Source: Solenopsis invicta
Lineage: Eukaryota; Arthropoda; Insecta; Hymenoptera; Formicidae
Reading direction: 5' to 3'
DNA length: 64,000 nt
Assembly: GCF_016802725.1 (NCBI RefSeq)
Contig: NC_052672.1
Coordinates: forward strand, 8,647,685 to 8,711,684
The translations under genes were made by a program, and so were the position numbers. Every line of letters begins with the position of its first letter. The stretch's first letter is position 1. Positions 10,101 to 23,789 of this stretch are shown one piece after another. The notes under the pieces were generated by a model. The model did no database searches. It saw only the letters and a list, made by a program, of their open reading frames with translations, and was not told where the DNA came from.

Positions 10101-13100
10101 TTTAGAGTAATATAAGTAATATAAGTTATATTCATCAGTGAAAAAGTGGAAGCGATCAGTTTTTAGTTTTATCTCACGCTTCTTACCAAAGAAAAAGCAC
10201 GCGATCATAATTCCTAGGGGCGGATGTATTACAGTACAGGGTCTGCCCTGTGGCGCTATATTCCGCAAACCTGGCCGTAAACTTTTAACAAGATATAAAG
10301 GGCGCCAACAAGCCCCGGAAGATGGATCTTGTCTTTGCGCGACTCAGGAATTGCGGCATAATTCCGCTCATCCGCAGCTCCGATCGTTCCCTTCACCTCC
10401 GTCTCTGGGAGAAAAAGTATTGTCATCCGGCGAACGCGATTTACGAGGTAAAACTTCACGGGTCGTATAACTTGTAACGCATCGGAACCGAAGCGATGCA
10501 AGGAGGCTCTACAACTCGGCTGCTTCAACAGAGATTCCCGTGCCTTTCTCGATAAACGCGTATTGGAACAGCGGTCGATGAAATCTATAAACGATACACT
10601 CGTAGAAAGCCATATTATGAAATATTACGGAGCCTCGCAAACCCTTAGTCATGTCTACGAAATGACGAAACAGAAACTGTAGAAACTAAATGTTTACACT
10701 GTTGAATAGAGGCGATACGAATCAATTACCAAATACTCGGAAACTATTAATTGTGCCTATAGACGATAAAATTAAATACGACGTTTACTTTTTACTTTTG
10801 GATAGCGATACGAATTAATAACAAAAAATGAACTAATAAATATAAGATAAAAACAAATACTACGGAAAACTGTTTTTTAATTATCATTATCTTAGTGTAA
10901 GCGTATATTAAGAACTTTTCATTTATGCAGAGTTCTTGTAACACGTGTTAGCTATAAGGTTCAATAAATGAAAGTCTTCAAAATTCAACTTTAGATTTAA
11001 CAAAAAATAAAGGTTCTAAAAATGGAATGTAACATAAAATACGAGTTAAAAAGAAACTGTAATGAATAACGCAAAAAATAAAATGAAAACTTGTTAATTT
11101 AATAATGAATAATAGAATTTAATTCTCTAACTGGCAAATTGTGTTTAATGATTAACTTAATTTGCAACTCAGGTTTAGGTCCTTTTCAAGTGACATTAAT
11201 ATAAAACATTTATTATAGAAATACGACCATCTGTAAATTCTTTCCAAAGAATTTATTAATTTAGTAATATTGCTATTATCAATAGTATGTATATGATAGT
11301 AAATAAAAGTAAACAAAGTTAATTATTTATTTAAATAAACTAATAAAATACAGTTAAAAATCTAGTTTATATCTTTACTGTACAATGGTGTATATTAACT
11401 GTATAAAAAGCAACAATAAAAACCATAAAATTTAATCTTAAATCATTAAATTATTTTGTAAAATAAACATTTTATGATCTAAAATAAATATTATTATTTA
11501 TAACAATAAAAATGTTTATATTCTTGTAATTGAGTAATCTAAAATAAAAATCGTTAAATATAAAAAATAAATATGAAAGTTTATAAGATATAATTATATT
11601 TTTTACAAAAAACGTTATAATATATTTATCTATCTTTGAAGAATTTTATATTACCCCCTCTGCCTCTTGATATAGCAAACAAAATCTTTTCCCATGTAAA
11701 TAAAAAAATAAATAAAAATAAAATAAAATTTGTATAAACGAAAAACCGTTGTCGCAAAACGTTCGTTGTTCATTATAATATATTATGCAACAAATTGCAA
11801 AAATTTACAATGATTGCTACCTAAGTGCTTTTTTTAAAAAAAGCAAGTCTATATTCTATATTAGCCTATTCTGTATTACACTTACTCATAGTTCTCTCGT
11901 CCTTACGAACTGAGCCAAAGCAGATAATAATGTTCTGAAGTCATGCACAACTTAATTAAGGAGTCTCTGCCGGAAACTAGTGGGAGTGTCCGACAAAATC
12001 CGGAGACTAACGAGCTAACGACGTGACGATTAACTGAAACAGTTTCCGCAGAGCGAAGCATAAGTAAACAGCAAGCATATATCCACGAATTTCAGATTTC
12101 TTCGAACTTTCATTTCAACCAATTTATCTACAAAGCGCACAAGTTCCTTTTATTTTTCTTCAAGTGAAACTAAAAAAATGCAATAAAGTAAGAGAAACAT
12201 CCTCGAGAAAATCCTTGCGTCTGTCACGCACCCAATTAATCCTTTTACATCCAATTTCGTTTCAGCGCCACTTTCTTTAAATAGTTAGAGTGCTCCACTT
12301 AAAGCTCGCTGGAGCACCATAGAAACCAATCACGAGTGACGTCAAAAGTACGTACGTACGTAGCAGTGGTAGGAAATTTTTATCACAAATTTAAGGTTCG
12401 TAGCTTGTCTCAAAAGAGAATTTCGCGTTTCCGAGAGGTAGTTCTCCAGAAATGTCAAAAGAAGTTTTGCGTATCAAGATCAAGCGCCACGAAAGATCGC
12501 AAGCACCATTTACATAAAGTCATCGACTTGGATAATGCACTTGCAACGTTTACAACTGTAAGCGAGCGCGCAGAGGGACAGCTCTCGTTTTTCAAACTGT
12601 CTCAAACCGTCACCCAGATTTAACCTCGGATCTTTACGTTTCGCATGCGACTACCCAGCACCGAGGGTTAAGTATTTCGTGTACCCAGTACTCCCCGGGA
12701 ATTTATGTCTTCGGTGCGCAAAACCACAGCCACAGATCTTCGTGATATCCCCGTCGGTCCTTTTTTCTTACAGACCGTCGAACCGTAAGAAAGAACGAAC
12801 CGGATCCCCGAAGACGTCGTTGGTAACACCGGCTTCGAGGTTGGGTGTTTCTCCGTTTTTCCCCCCATCTTCTTTCTCCTTTTTCTTGGAAATCCTTTCC
12901 GTCAGCATCGCCCGCATTTTATATCGTTCAGTTCCTTCGAAGGTGGGCAGCCTCTTGTTTTTTCGACCGAGTATATATCCGGCGTCTTGCGCGACCGTAA
13001 AAATAAACGTGCGAATTCACCGTCTGTCCGGAAGACGCGGAAGATGGAAAAATGCGATGGTGTGAGTTGCGAGCAATATATGGTCGGAAGCTCGACGAAA

Positions 13101-13879
13101 GCGCGGAAGAAATGCACTCGGAGATCTCGGAGAATTTAAGGGAAATGCTGAAGACAAAAATGACGAATAAATAGCCTCGCGGTTTTGTCGGTTGTGAAAC
13201 ATTACATATTACACATATCGGAAGCAATATATTTAACCCTCGCACTATCGGATGCGAAATGATGTCAAGGTGGAACGTCGTGTCCTTGAATCGAATCATC
13301 CTCAATAATCTTTAAAAGGAGGGCACTTCACCGTCACCGTCACCGCCGCGTCGTCGTAATGCTCGGCCTTCATAAATCATATCTATTTCATTGTCAAAAA
13401 CAGAGCCTTAGATTATATCCCTCCGTCATCCCCGCTAACTCGCCTAAATGCGTAATACAGCGCGGAGGACTTCGGATTAAATGGAGCCCATTTTATGGTG
13501 TCACGTTTATTCACGGAGACGCAAATTTTACGAGTCTTTCGTCGAGCTTATTTCAGTCGCAATTGCTTTTCGACGGCGTTGAATGTTTCGAATTACAACG
13601 TAGAAGTGTATGAGTACAATTTACTTCATATGCAAATCACAAGAAGCTCTGTTGCACTATTATACAACTGTCTAATATGCTTCCTAGCAACAAAAACTTG
13701 ACATCTGCATGTATATATCATGAAAATAATTTGGAACTTGAATAATTAGAGACTTGAAAATTTTTGAAAGGAGTATAGAATAATTCTAAAAAAAAAAATG
13801 TAATAATTTTCAAATTATTAATTACGATGCATTTATAAAAAGAAATAGAGCTATGAGAAATATTAGCTGCAGATATTTA
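7166..13879. other. Long non-coding region with GC pockets
   Basis: No gene is supported. GC pockets at about 7780-8790 and 12000-13620 contain overlapping open frames on both strands, none resembling a known family or showing convincing splice structure. AT-rich filler lies between them. The 12260-13620 pocket is the better candidate for an unseen exon or regulatory DNA. Confidence 0.5.
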
Positions 13880-14091
13880 TACTAAGAAAAAGAATTCCTA
13901 AACTTTAACAAATATTTATTTTAATAGCACTAATAAAATACTTACTTTATAAAAAAATGATACTTAAATTAGTGGTCCTTATACTAAATAGATATATTTA
14001 ATAAATTTATTTTATTAAATAGCATTAATAAAATATTTAGTAAATTATTCAAATAAATATTTATTAAAATTTAATTTTTTTTCTCACTGTA
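13880..14091. mobile_element. MITE family B, copy 1
   Basis: The left end (AGAATTCCTAAACTTTAAC, then AAATATTTATTTT) is the reverse complement of the right end (AAATAAATATTTATTAAAAT, then TTCTCACTGTA). The copy at 34396-34625 has the same ends and similar middle (ACTAATAAAATA, AAAAAATGATA). It is non-coding. Confidence 0.65.
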
Positions 14092-17000
14092 CGTATTTAA
14101 CGCGCTAACAATTAAACAAAAGATAACAAAAAATTAAAAAATTTACGTATTTCTTTTTATCTCTGCCTTCTCTGCTAGTTTCATCTGATGTTTCAAAGTT
14201 AATAAAATACATTTGGGAAAAACGGTGACTTACCTCCCAAGAACTGGAATCTTCTGGGACACCTCCTTTGCAGTCGCTGTTTTGTGTCCTGTCGCAAATG
14301 TCTCCATGAAACTTTTGATAGCTGCCAGCGGACCGTTACTGCATTTCTCCATGAGCCCCTCATCTCGGAATCTTCCAAGTTCACCTGCCCTCGCCTCGGT
14401 ACTTCGTTTTATTCTCCCACTCTCTCTCACTCTGGCAAACCACGACGGCGAAATAGTTGCCCTAGTTTCGGGTTCATCCAAGTACGGTGAGAAAAAGCAA
14501 CAATCTTGAGTAGAACGTGCCAATGCTGGCTCGGGATATTAAGCCCAAGCAATCCTGCGATCTCTCGATCCATTTTGAATCACGTGCGATTTGGAACATG
14601 TGGAAATCTCACACGGTTGACCTATCTATTAAAAATCTAAAATATCTTCATAGTGTGACTGTCAGAAAGTTAATAATACACGTAACATTATTTCTCTTAT
14701 AAAAAGAAGTAACAAGACAAATTGTCGCGCACTTTTTATTAACGATGTTTCTGAAGAAAAAAATTTAAACAACTTGTATACAAATTTAATCAAGCAGTTT
14801 TGGAACACACACGTAAGGCAAAATAAGAAATATAATCTACTAAATATGCAAAGATTTTACCAGCTATTTTATTAGGGAGTTAAATTACAAATTCTTAAGT
14901 GTTCAACAGGGAGGAATTGGGGCGATAAAATAGTATCCACGCAGCATGCGTTACAATGTCTGTATACTCTAAGCGCGGAATGTAAAATATTTACAAATAT
15001 TCCTTAGATAAATAAGTGAAGGTCTTGGAACGATGTGGCTTCAGAAGCATCGAGATACACGCGTCATTATTATAATGATAAAACTTCAAGTAATATTTAA
15101 TTAGTGATAAAAACAGAAAAAATATTAATCTTCGTGATTTAACAGATAAAACTAATTATTAACAATAAAAACAAATAAAACGAGAACATGATGTTAGCAA
15201 AAATTAATAAATGTTTAATATTTATATTTTAATATAATATTATATAATTTTACATCATAATTTTAAAATTTGTATATTAATATTTGTTTTTTTACTTTCG
15301 GATTAACTAACGTCCTCCATAGAAAACATGATCGCTGATCGCGCGGAAGTAATGAAGATTTCGCAAATAGAAAAAATAAATTGATGAACCGTATTTTTGT
15401 TAGTCACACAAGTAATAACACGATGAAAAATATTTAAAGAAAACTACAAAAGTATGACGAATTGAAAATACGAATGAACGGCCATCGCATGCGTAGTTTA
15501 GAGATATTGACGTTTAGTCAATAATATTGATAGGTCGCATTAAACAGTATGAGCTGCTTGTTCCCTTCACGCTCAAACAGTTTAGCGCGATTACAAAGGC
15601 AATCCATGCGTCGACGTCCGATCAATGCCGAAATATCATGTAATACGGTAGAATAGTTGACAATTGACAATTAATTAAAATACGACGTTAACTAAAATAC
15701 GTAGATCGAATATCAATAAAAAAGTTTGAAATAAATAATCTGTAATTATCTCAATAGAAATATGTAAATTATTAAAACTAAACGATTTATAGAAAATTGC
15801 ATAAAAAAAAGAACATTCTTGTTTTTAGAATATCTTTTTTTTCAACATATTAAATATTGTTCGAAAATTAATGCTCAAAAATTGATTAATTCAGACTGTT
15901 CGAATCTTATGGTTTAGTCATAATTGAAATTTTTATTTTAATTATGCGTTAATATAACTTGCTTATATAAAAAACTTTTTTATATAGTTTTATCAAGATA
16001 AACATATTCTCTTTATTAAATAATAGTTTTCCTAAGTTGAAAGAAAATTTCTAATTTTCTAATAAAAAATAAATATATTTCCAAAATTTATAATTTTTTA
16101 ATATTATTATTATCAAAATAATTATGGTATCAAAATAATCATCTTTAGATTTCTACTATAATGTTGAAATAAAAATACATTTTACTAAAATTTAAGATAA
16201 AGTTCTTTAAAGAAAATTAAATAATATGTAAGCAAGATTATCACAATATAATTTCTTGCTTAAATATGAAACCATTTTAAATAGAACAAATTAATTTTAA
16301 TTTGACATTGATGTTTGATATTGTTCTTCTTTTTTTTTGATGTACAAAATCTATTAGATCAGAGAGAATTATTGAAAACAGCAAAGCAAGAACATCCTTG
16401 AATTCTTCAATTTCCTGAAATGCCGAGGAATTGGATAAGAAGGTTTCTAATGCAATGGAAGATTCCTACTTGGTCCGTGCCGCTTTAAAAATCGAGAGGT
16501 TTTAAGATAACGAGTCTCATCACGTACAATAATCATCGTGCAATAAAGAGTGCCATGCGGCCCAGGATATTCCGAAATAGAAGGCTTTTACGAAAATTTC
16601 CGGTTAGCGAAAGAGCCACTGATTTTGCGAAACCCCACGCATTTCGCTCGCCGCTATTACACTTTATCGTACAATGAGCGGTAGCCGCTGGGCTATCTTC
16701 TCCTGAGCTCGCGCAAATGCCCGGGCACATTTTCTGATGTGTCGCTTTACCTCCCTTAAAAATAACAATAGAGATAGGATAAGACGTGAAACTGATTTTC
16801 CAACGCGACTGACGTTTTAAATATCATCGCGACGCATGAAAAATCTTTATGAGCTGCATGGTTAAACTTAAAAATACTCACCATTAAAAACATTTATTCC
16901 AATAATCGTTTCAAATAATGTTTATTGTAAAAAAGTCATTCGCTAACATATTCACAAAATTACCATTTACATATAATCGAAAAATTATTGTGAGACGACT

Positions 17001-20000
17001 AGATAAAGTTATTCGATCAACGCACACAATGGTAAACTGTAAGACGTAAAAATCGATAATTAATGTAGTTATTAATTAATCGGAGTTTTACATCATTTAT
17101 AATTACATAAGTAACAAACTCATTAAAGTATAAATAACTAAATAATTTAAGCACTATGTGTTATGATAAAGTATACATAATTTATTAACTTCTTTAATAA
17201 ATGCTCCACGCCGGAAGTCATTTATGTAGCGATCCAATCCTTCTTAATCATTCATCATACCATTACATCATCTCCCACTCAAGGCTAACATTATTCTTAC
17301 TCATACATAGTACTTTGATACATTGTACTTTTCTTTAACTTTTCGAACTCTTCGTGAGGACAAATATAGGAAAAAATCCGTTGTAGAAATGTCCGATGTA
17401 TTCGTAGGAATTTATAAAAAGAAATCGCAAGAAGTTTCTGAAGTAGGTGCAATACTTTCATCATTACTATTAAAAGTATTTGGCAATTTCTGTACCTAAA
17501 ATAAATGTAGGATCGTCTGTCGAACGATTATTTAACAGAATTAATGCAACGCATTTAATGCAACACTGAGTATTTCACAGAAATAATGCAACGCATTATT
17601 TCAGAACGCTTCGTTCTTATATGCATAAAAGGCATACATAAATTGCGTGTGGCTTAACATTTATCGGACATTCATGAAAAATACACACTTTTAGAATTCT
17701 CGAAATCTTTTGATTGGAAACAGTCTGAGTCGTTGAAAGTACGAACGTTTCTGACGCGTCCGAATGTGAAGTCATGAAACCAACGCGTAATCTATAAGTA
17801 GTCTTTAAAGACTATTTATAGTAATTACTATAATATCTTAAAATTTAAAGCTTACACTTGGTCTGAACATGTCTACGTACGTATACATCTAATTACTCTA
17901 CGATATTCTCTCATTACCGGCTAATTAGAGAAGGTCCCTTGTTTTAATGAATTCCGATAGGACACGAGGGAGCTATAACTGCGTTCAATACTTCCACAAA
18001 GTTTAATAATGGAGATAACAGAGATTCTGATTCGCGAGAAGTAGTATTTCATTTTACATCAAAGAAAGATTTCATATCGCTTCCTTGCTTCAAAAGTGAA
18101 CACGCTCAGTGAAAAACGTTGATTTTCGAATTACTATAATTAAATTGGGTAAACTATCGATCGTTAAATTTTAAAACAACGAAGAACTCAAAATAGAAAG
18201 AAAAACAATTAAAAATAATTCATTGTTATTGAAAGGATATCAAAATCGTTACAATTTAAAAAGACTGATTTTTTTAAGGGTAGTGAAAATGAAAAAATGA
18301 AAAAAAAAACAATTTATCCTTTTTAACAATATATTCTTTTTGCCGATATTATTTAATTAGTCACTTTAATTTTTACAGAATTTTTTTTCCCTTTCCTGGA
18401 AAACTTCATTGTTACAAAAAAAGCGCGGTTTGCATGATATTATAAAATTCACGTAAAATTATTATATTATCAGGCACCATAATCCGCTTTAACCGATAAA
18501 GGCACTCTCCTCTTTTATGGTTCGTCATTTTTCCAGTTGTTTCACTTTCCAAGGAAGGGTGCGACATGTTATTTATTATTTTATAGATACAATCAACTGT
18601 TTGGATCGTGGTTTGGATCAATACTGTATTGATTACTGTTTCACGTAGATTAATACATTATTGAGCCAAGCCTTTTTTAATTATTATATAAGCGTGCGAT
18701 TACGTCAGAAGGAAAGTAAAATGGTAATCTCGTCAGCAAACAAATTCGCACTCCCACTTTTATATAAATGCGCGCGAGAAAATATTTTACATTAATATCT
18801 CGTTTTTATTGAAGGCCGCTTTCCACTGCGCGGGATTAAATAACGTTGATTTCTCTCTTTTTATACAGTGACTTCGTTGCACTTTTAATTAAAGCATCAA
18901 ATAGCAGACAGGGGCCTTTAATAAATTAAGAGACGCTAGGATTGAGTGTAACATCTCTCTTTTCTTTTTTAAATTCGCTCTTAATTATCGTTTAACGTGA
19001 ATATCTCAAATTGAAAGGAGATAATACACCGAGACGGCTCAACAAGCTCATCTTTTTAATTTCGTGAGCTACAAACACGTGTACAGCTACGAACCACGCT
19101 AATATAGTTCTCTAGCACCGAACGCGGTAATCGCGCATCTTCCAACGTTGAAGGAACTAGGTACTAAGAGTAATCTCATTAAGAAACTACTAGTCTTATC
19201 CCCCGACAGATAAAAATATGTAGGCTCTCCGAAAATATCTGACATTAGTTCCCGCATATACATATGTATGTATCATGTAAATCTATCAATTATTCAAAAT
19301 AGGTAATTATCTCGTTATACACAGGTATTCGTGGATATGACGGTGAATACGTTATTACACATTTCCCTCTGTGACTTTAGAATAGTTATGCTTTAAACAC
19401 TTTTGTACTTTACGACAGCATTAATCGCGAAGAATTGTGGCATGCCCCGCCAAAACGAGAAGCAGAATCAAACCCATTACGCGATAATGAAATTTTAATG
19501 ACCGTTACGCTCGTTAAATGTAAACGTACGGTCGTAAACGCGCGGATTACGTATCACGTTTCATACATCGGCGACCACAAAGCTCGATTAATGAGCCGAC
19601 CGTTGCATTCGATATCAATCTGTTCGACATTAGTTCAATTAATAGGCTCCTCTAATGTTTAATTGAATAGCGATAAATAAATAAATGCGCATTCGATAAT
19701 TCTAATGTTGAAACGACAGAATGTCTTTTTTTTCCTCCATGGCAATGAAGAATTTTAAATAATAAATCCCTGAGAGCGTGCGCCGTTCTTTTCTCGTGCT
19801 GATGCTCGATGGCGTTGACAGGTTCTGCAAATCGAACGACCGTGCGCGTCGTTGCGTCTAACCGATTTACGCTGCCTCGTGTGTGCAGACAATTTACGAG
19901 AGCCCGTACGTACGTCTACAAGTAGGAGGAGATGCTACGCGAGACCTCGCCTCTCTGAAGAATAGAGCAATTTCTACGGTTCGCTCCCTACGATACGGAT

Positions 20001-21826
20001 TAAGTTCCGAGAAGAAAACGCGGAAATAGGAAGAAGAGTCTCCCGTCTATAATTATGGCTACAAGGGTAAAGGATGGAAAGAGGGGAAAGAGAGAAAGGC
20101 AGAGAGGAAAATTGAATAGGGATGAATAAAGTTGATCGATCGATTCCTTTTCCGTTAGACTAATTACATGCTGCCCGCTCGTCGGACCTCGCCGATTAAA
20201 GCGTGTTAATTAAAAATTGTGGCCGTTCGAATAAACGTGTTACAACGAAACGATCTACCGTCGCTGCCCGGGTTTTCAAGTCGACGATCAAATATGATAG
20301 CGAGCATTTTCGGATGTTTGATTTGATAACGATTGATCGTTTATTCATCTTCAGAAAAGAAACGACACTTTATCGATACTGACATCTACACTGACAATGA
20401 GAAGAAAGTTGTTAACGTGACTAAATTGTTCAACTTAATTAAATTTCTTCGATTCATGTATTTAACTCAAATGCATCAAATATTTAAACTTTAGTTTAAG
20501 CATTTGTATATTTAACTTAAACAGATAAATAAGTGAAATGAAGAAATTTCATCAAATTGACAACTTTTTTTTCTCAGCGTATAAACGTATACAGATCGAT
20601 TTGATACATATATAGAAGATTTATCGTACAAGTATCGATCAATTATCGGTGATCGTGATCTAGATTTGGAGCACATTCAATCGAGTCGATACATGGAGAT
20701 GTCGATTCGATTTCAGTTTGATAAATTTAGAGTGATGATTACATCGCCGACAACTACACAATATCTTCCACATATTGTGGAAAAAATTTTGAAACATCAA
20801 ATTAATTATTTATTTGTACGTACACAATCTCAGTTTGACTTTAATACGATATTCACCAGATTCTTCGTCGACCTGTGAACTCGGATTGCTCGCTCTGCCA
20901 CCGTATTCGTTACGGGAACTGGCGCAGCCAAGCTCGCGCGATATATATCCGTTCTACGGTTTCATTGTTCAGTTAGCGAAACTCTCGAATATATCATTAG
21001 CGAATCGTCGAGTAACGAAGGAAAATTCAACGGGCATTTCCCGAGCGAATTCGTCGAAATGCCGGTCATGTATCATTCATGAGGGCGACGGCATCGAGGC
21101 GCGGTAGGTAGTTTCGTTATTACATTTAGCTCGTGGCAAAAAAATGAAGGGTGGGTAAAAATAAAAAGAAGAGAAGAGAAACCGCGCTGAAAAACGTTCT
21201 TCAACGTCCGTCCTCCTGTTGCGTGTCCACTCGACGCGCCTTTAATTTCCGGAGAACACCTAAAGACTTGAAGTGCACTTACAATTTCGCGCGCGCGGAA
21301 AATAGACGAGAAATGTTTCTCGGACCGAGACAAGGTCGTTTTCCGTCTGTAAAACGAGCGAGCGAGGTCGAAGCGACGCTTATCGTGCGAAGGAGGGAAA
21401 TGAGGGAAAGCCGTCATCTCGCGTTACATTCAAATGAATCGGTCATTTGAAGAAACAACAAAAGTCAAAAAAATCTCACTTTAGGAAGATTGAAAGAAAC
21501 TATCTAGCCTTATAATACAATTACTATAAATAATTAAATATATATAAAAAATGTTTCATTATCTCATGCATTAAGTGAACGGAACATAACACTTTCACAA
21601 TTTATTCCTTTAAAAAGAAAACTAAATAATTTTGAAAATTTTGACTTACGTTATTTCTCAATGAAATGAACTTTCGTGCATACAAAATGACATTTTTTTT
21701 TAATTTTGTAAGATAAAGTTGCCAAATGCGTAACATTAAAAACTATTTGTTATTATATCTCACATTTGGTACTGTTACGAATGCAAATCAAAGTACGAAA
21801 TTGTAGCTTGATGTTTCAGTCATCTG
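14092..21826. other. Long non-coding region
   Basis: I find no exon I can support. GC pockets at about 14220-14600 and 19780-21430 have open frames without recognisable motifs. A purine-rich run lies at about 20066-20115. The rest is AT-rich filler. Confidence 0.5.
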
Positions 21827-22240
21827 CGAGGTCTGTCCGGAAAGTGTCCGACCTATGAATACATCTTTGTATCTAGGTGCTATTGTAGAAAACAGAGCAT
21901 TCAGTTATGAAAGTGGAACATTCATGAGTGTCCCTAACAAGCGGTAAAGTCCAGCTGATCTTCAATTGATAACAATATGCAATTGTCTAAACATCCAAAC
22001 TCGTGAGCGTCGCACTTTGAAATGACCAAACAAAATTCGTTTCACGAATGATGACAGAAAATCGGAAAAAAATTTTGAATGAAAGCCGCTCAGGCAATTA
22101 CAACTTGCAATTAATCAGGAACAATCCTAAAATATTCAAGAAAGTCATTATTGGCGATAAAAGAGATTTGAAGACGTAGAGAATGTAAAACAAAATGCAA
22201 CGAGAAAAATTAATTCTGTAATGACAGATTCTTCTAAAAA
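21827..22240 (+). mobile_element. Decayed, internally deleted mariner element
   Basis: A mariner-type terminal sequence, CGAGGTCTGTCCGGAAAGTG followed by TCCGACC, opens the element. At 22123 on, the frame reads NPKIFKKVIIGDK, matching the mariner block that carries the first catalytic aspartate (usually ..FLKKVITGDE). It is joined at about 22162, with a frame change, to RFEDVENVKQNATRKINSV, which resembles the C-terminal mariner block. The HDNAR and YSPDLAPxD blocks with the other two catalytic residues are missing. Several stops interrupt the rest. No matching right terminal repeat was found. Confidence 0.7.
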
Positions 22241-22853
22241 TGTTATAAAATAACAGGTTATATCACAAAACTCAAAAATACTTATTTAAAAAAAACGTAT
22301 AATTTATAAAATAGAAAAAATAAACTCGTACTACTGAATTCCAGTATGCTAAAGTGATTCATTATTGAATGTATTTTTACAGAATATAATGTAAGGAAAA
22401 CACAATCTGGCTTATAGTATCAATCTCATGTGAATGACAGTCTTGTAAACCTGGCATCTAGAAAAAAAATGATTTTTTTAACTAATGTGGTTATTGAGAG
22501 AATTGGTGTATCTAACTTCTCTGATTATGAATCTCCCAATATCTCAATCGCGACAAAAATTGACTTGCGTTGTTTTTCGGATGACCGATTCAAATAAAGC
22601 GATTAATTGTCGCGCTCTGCTTTGATGGTTCGATAAAGATCATCGGTGCTCAGGGCTGTGTTATTTTCAAGAGAATCCATAAAAGAATATAAGAAATATA
22701 AGCGATAAAGGTGGCGTTGAAGCAAAAAGCGATTATACGAAAGGATTTCACAGCCGTATTTCGTCCAAGGTAGATCCGCGACTGGGTCGTCGACGGAATC
22801 AACGCCGTTTTCTTCGTCCGTTCACCAGACCTCTTGAAGAAAGCCCTAGAAGA

Positions 22854-23789
22854 CTAAACGCACGTCGCTTTGTATCCGAGCACGACGTCGGACGTTTTGC
22901 TGCAGGATGGACGATCGAAGTGATGCACGGAGTTGTTCCTCTCTCGTATCGTGCATTTCACCAGGCTGTCCTGCCTGTTGTCGATCACGTTACTGTTGCT
23001 GCCGCGCAGATCCCTGCGCGACGACGATTTCCCAAGGGTCTCGATTTTGTCGACATTACTGACGCTCAGTCGTCTGTCCGTTTGCAAGGAATTCCTGCTG
23101 TCCGGTTGTTCCTCGTCCCTCTCCAGAAAATTGCACATGCTGACGCGTCTCTCTCGCAGCAGGGACTTGCCTGGTGGAAACGTGGGCCTCGCCAGCACGT
23201 CCATTCTGTCGAAGTAACAGATGCTGTTGACGCGCTCGCGCTGCACCGGTCTCGCTACAACGTCCATCCGGTCAAAGTGGCAGATACTCATGCCGCGGTC
23301 ACGCTGCAACGTCGGCTTCGCCAGGACGTCCATCCGGTCGAAGTGGCAGATGCTCATGCCGCGGTCCCTCTGCAGCGGCCTGGCGAGGACGTCCGTCCTA
23401 TCGAAGTGACAGATACTCATGCCACGTTCACGCTGCAGCGTCGGCCTGGCCAGGACGTCCATACGGTCGAACTGGTAAGTGCTGGGTCGACGCTCGCGAT
23501 GCAACAGTCGCGACGTCTCGATAGACCTGAGGGTCCTCAACGTGTCACCGTCGCGCTCGTCCTCGTCGTTCTGCGAGCCCGCGCCCTCCGCGTGCACCAG
23601 CGACTTCAGATCGAACGCGCTTTTGGTCCGCCTGGGCGTCTCCTGGCTGGCCGGTATCAGCGACGTGCTCGAGCCTACGAACACGCTGTTCTGGCGCAGC
23701 CTGGCGGCCGGCCCGGCAGCCGAGACGCAGCTCATCTGGTGCACCGGATGCTCCATGCAGTGGATGTTGAACTTTGAGTAGCTCCGGTG
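22854..23789 (-). CDS. Terminal exon: repeat-rich cytoplasmic tail of the membrane protein
   Basis: The exon follows a strong acceptor (TTTCCTCTTGTTCGCAG) at 23790 and starts in phase 0 with HRSYSKFNIHC, matching the phase-0 donor of the previous exon. It encodes 311 residues and stops at 22854-22856. The first 90 residues include RQNSVFVGSS and KSAFDLKSLV. The rest is an array of about nine degenerate units of 20-25 residues; the best read LQRDRGMSICHFDRMDVLA, and outer units diverge (TDRRLSVSNVDK, RERNNSVHHFDR). Most units carry R-x-R-x-x-S, the consensus of Akt-type AGC kinases, so a multi-site phosphorylated tail is plausible. The frame stays open upstream to 23849, but that part is more likely intron. 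Function is not known. Confidence 0.75.
   Translation of the reverse strand, partial: HRSYSKFNIHCMEHPVHQMSCVSAAGPAARLRQNSVFVGSSTSLIPASQETPRRTKSAFDLKSLVHAEGAGSQNDEDERDGDTLRTLRSIETSRLLHRERRPSTYQFDRMDVLARPTLQRERGMSICHFDRTDVLARPLQRDRGMSICHFDRMDVLAKPTLQRDRGMSICHFDRMDVVARPVQRERVNSICYFDRMDVLARPTFPPGKSLLRERRVSMCNFLERDEEQPDSRNSLQTDRRLSVSNVDKIETLGKSSSRRDLRGSNSNVIDNRQDSLVKCTIRERNNSVHHFDRPSCSKTSDVVLGYKATCV

Noticed and set aside
22920..23777. Long plus-strand frame (285 codons) opposite the repeat exon
   Set aside because: It is the antisense shadow of the tail exon; the minus-strand frame has the splice sites, the repeat periodicity and phase agreement with upstream exons.
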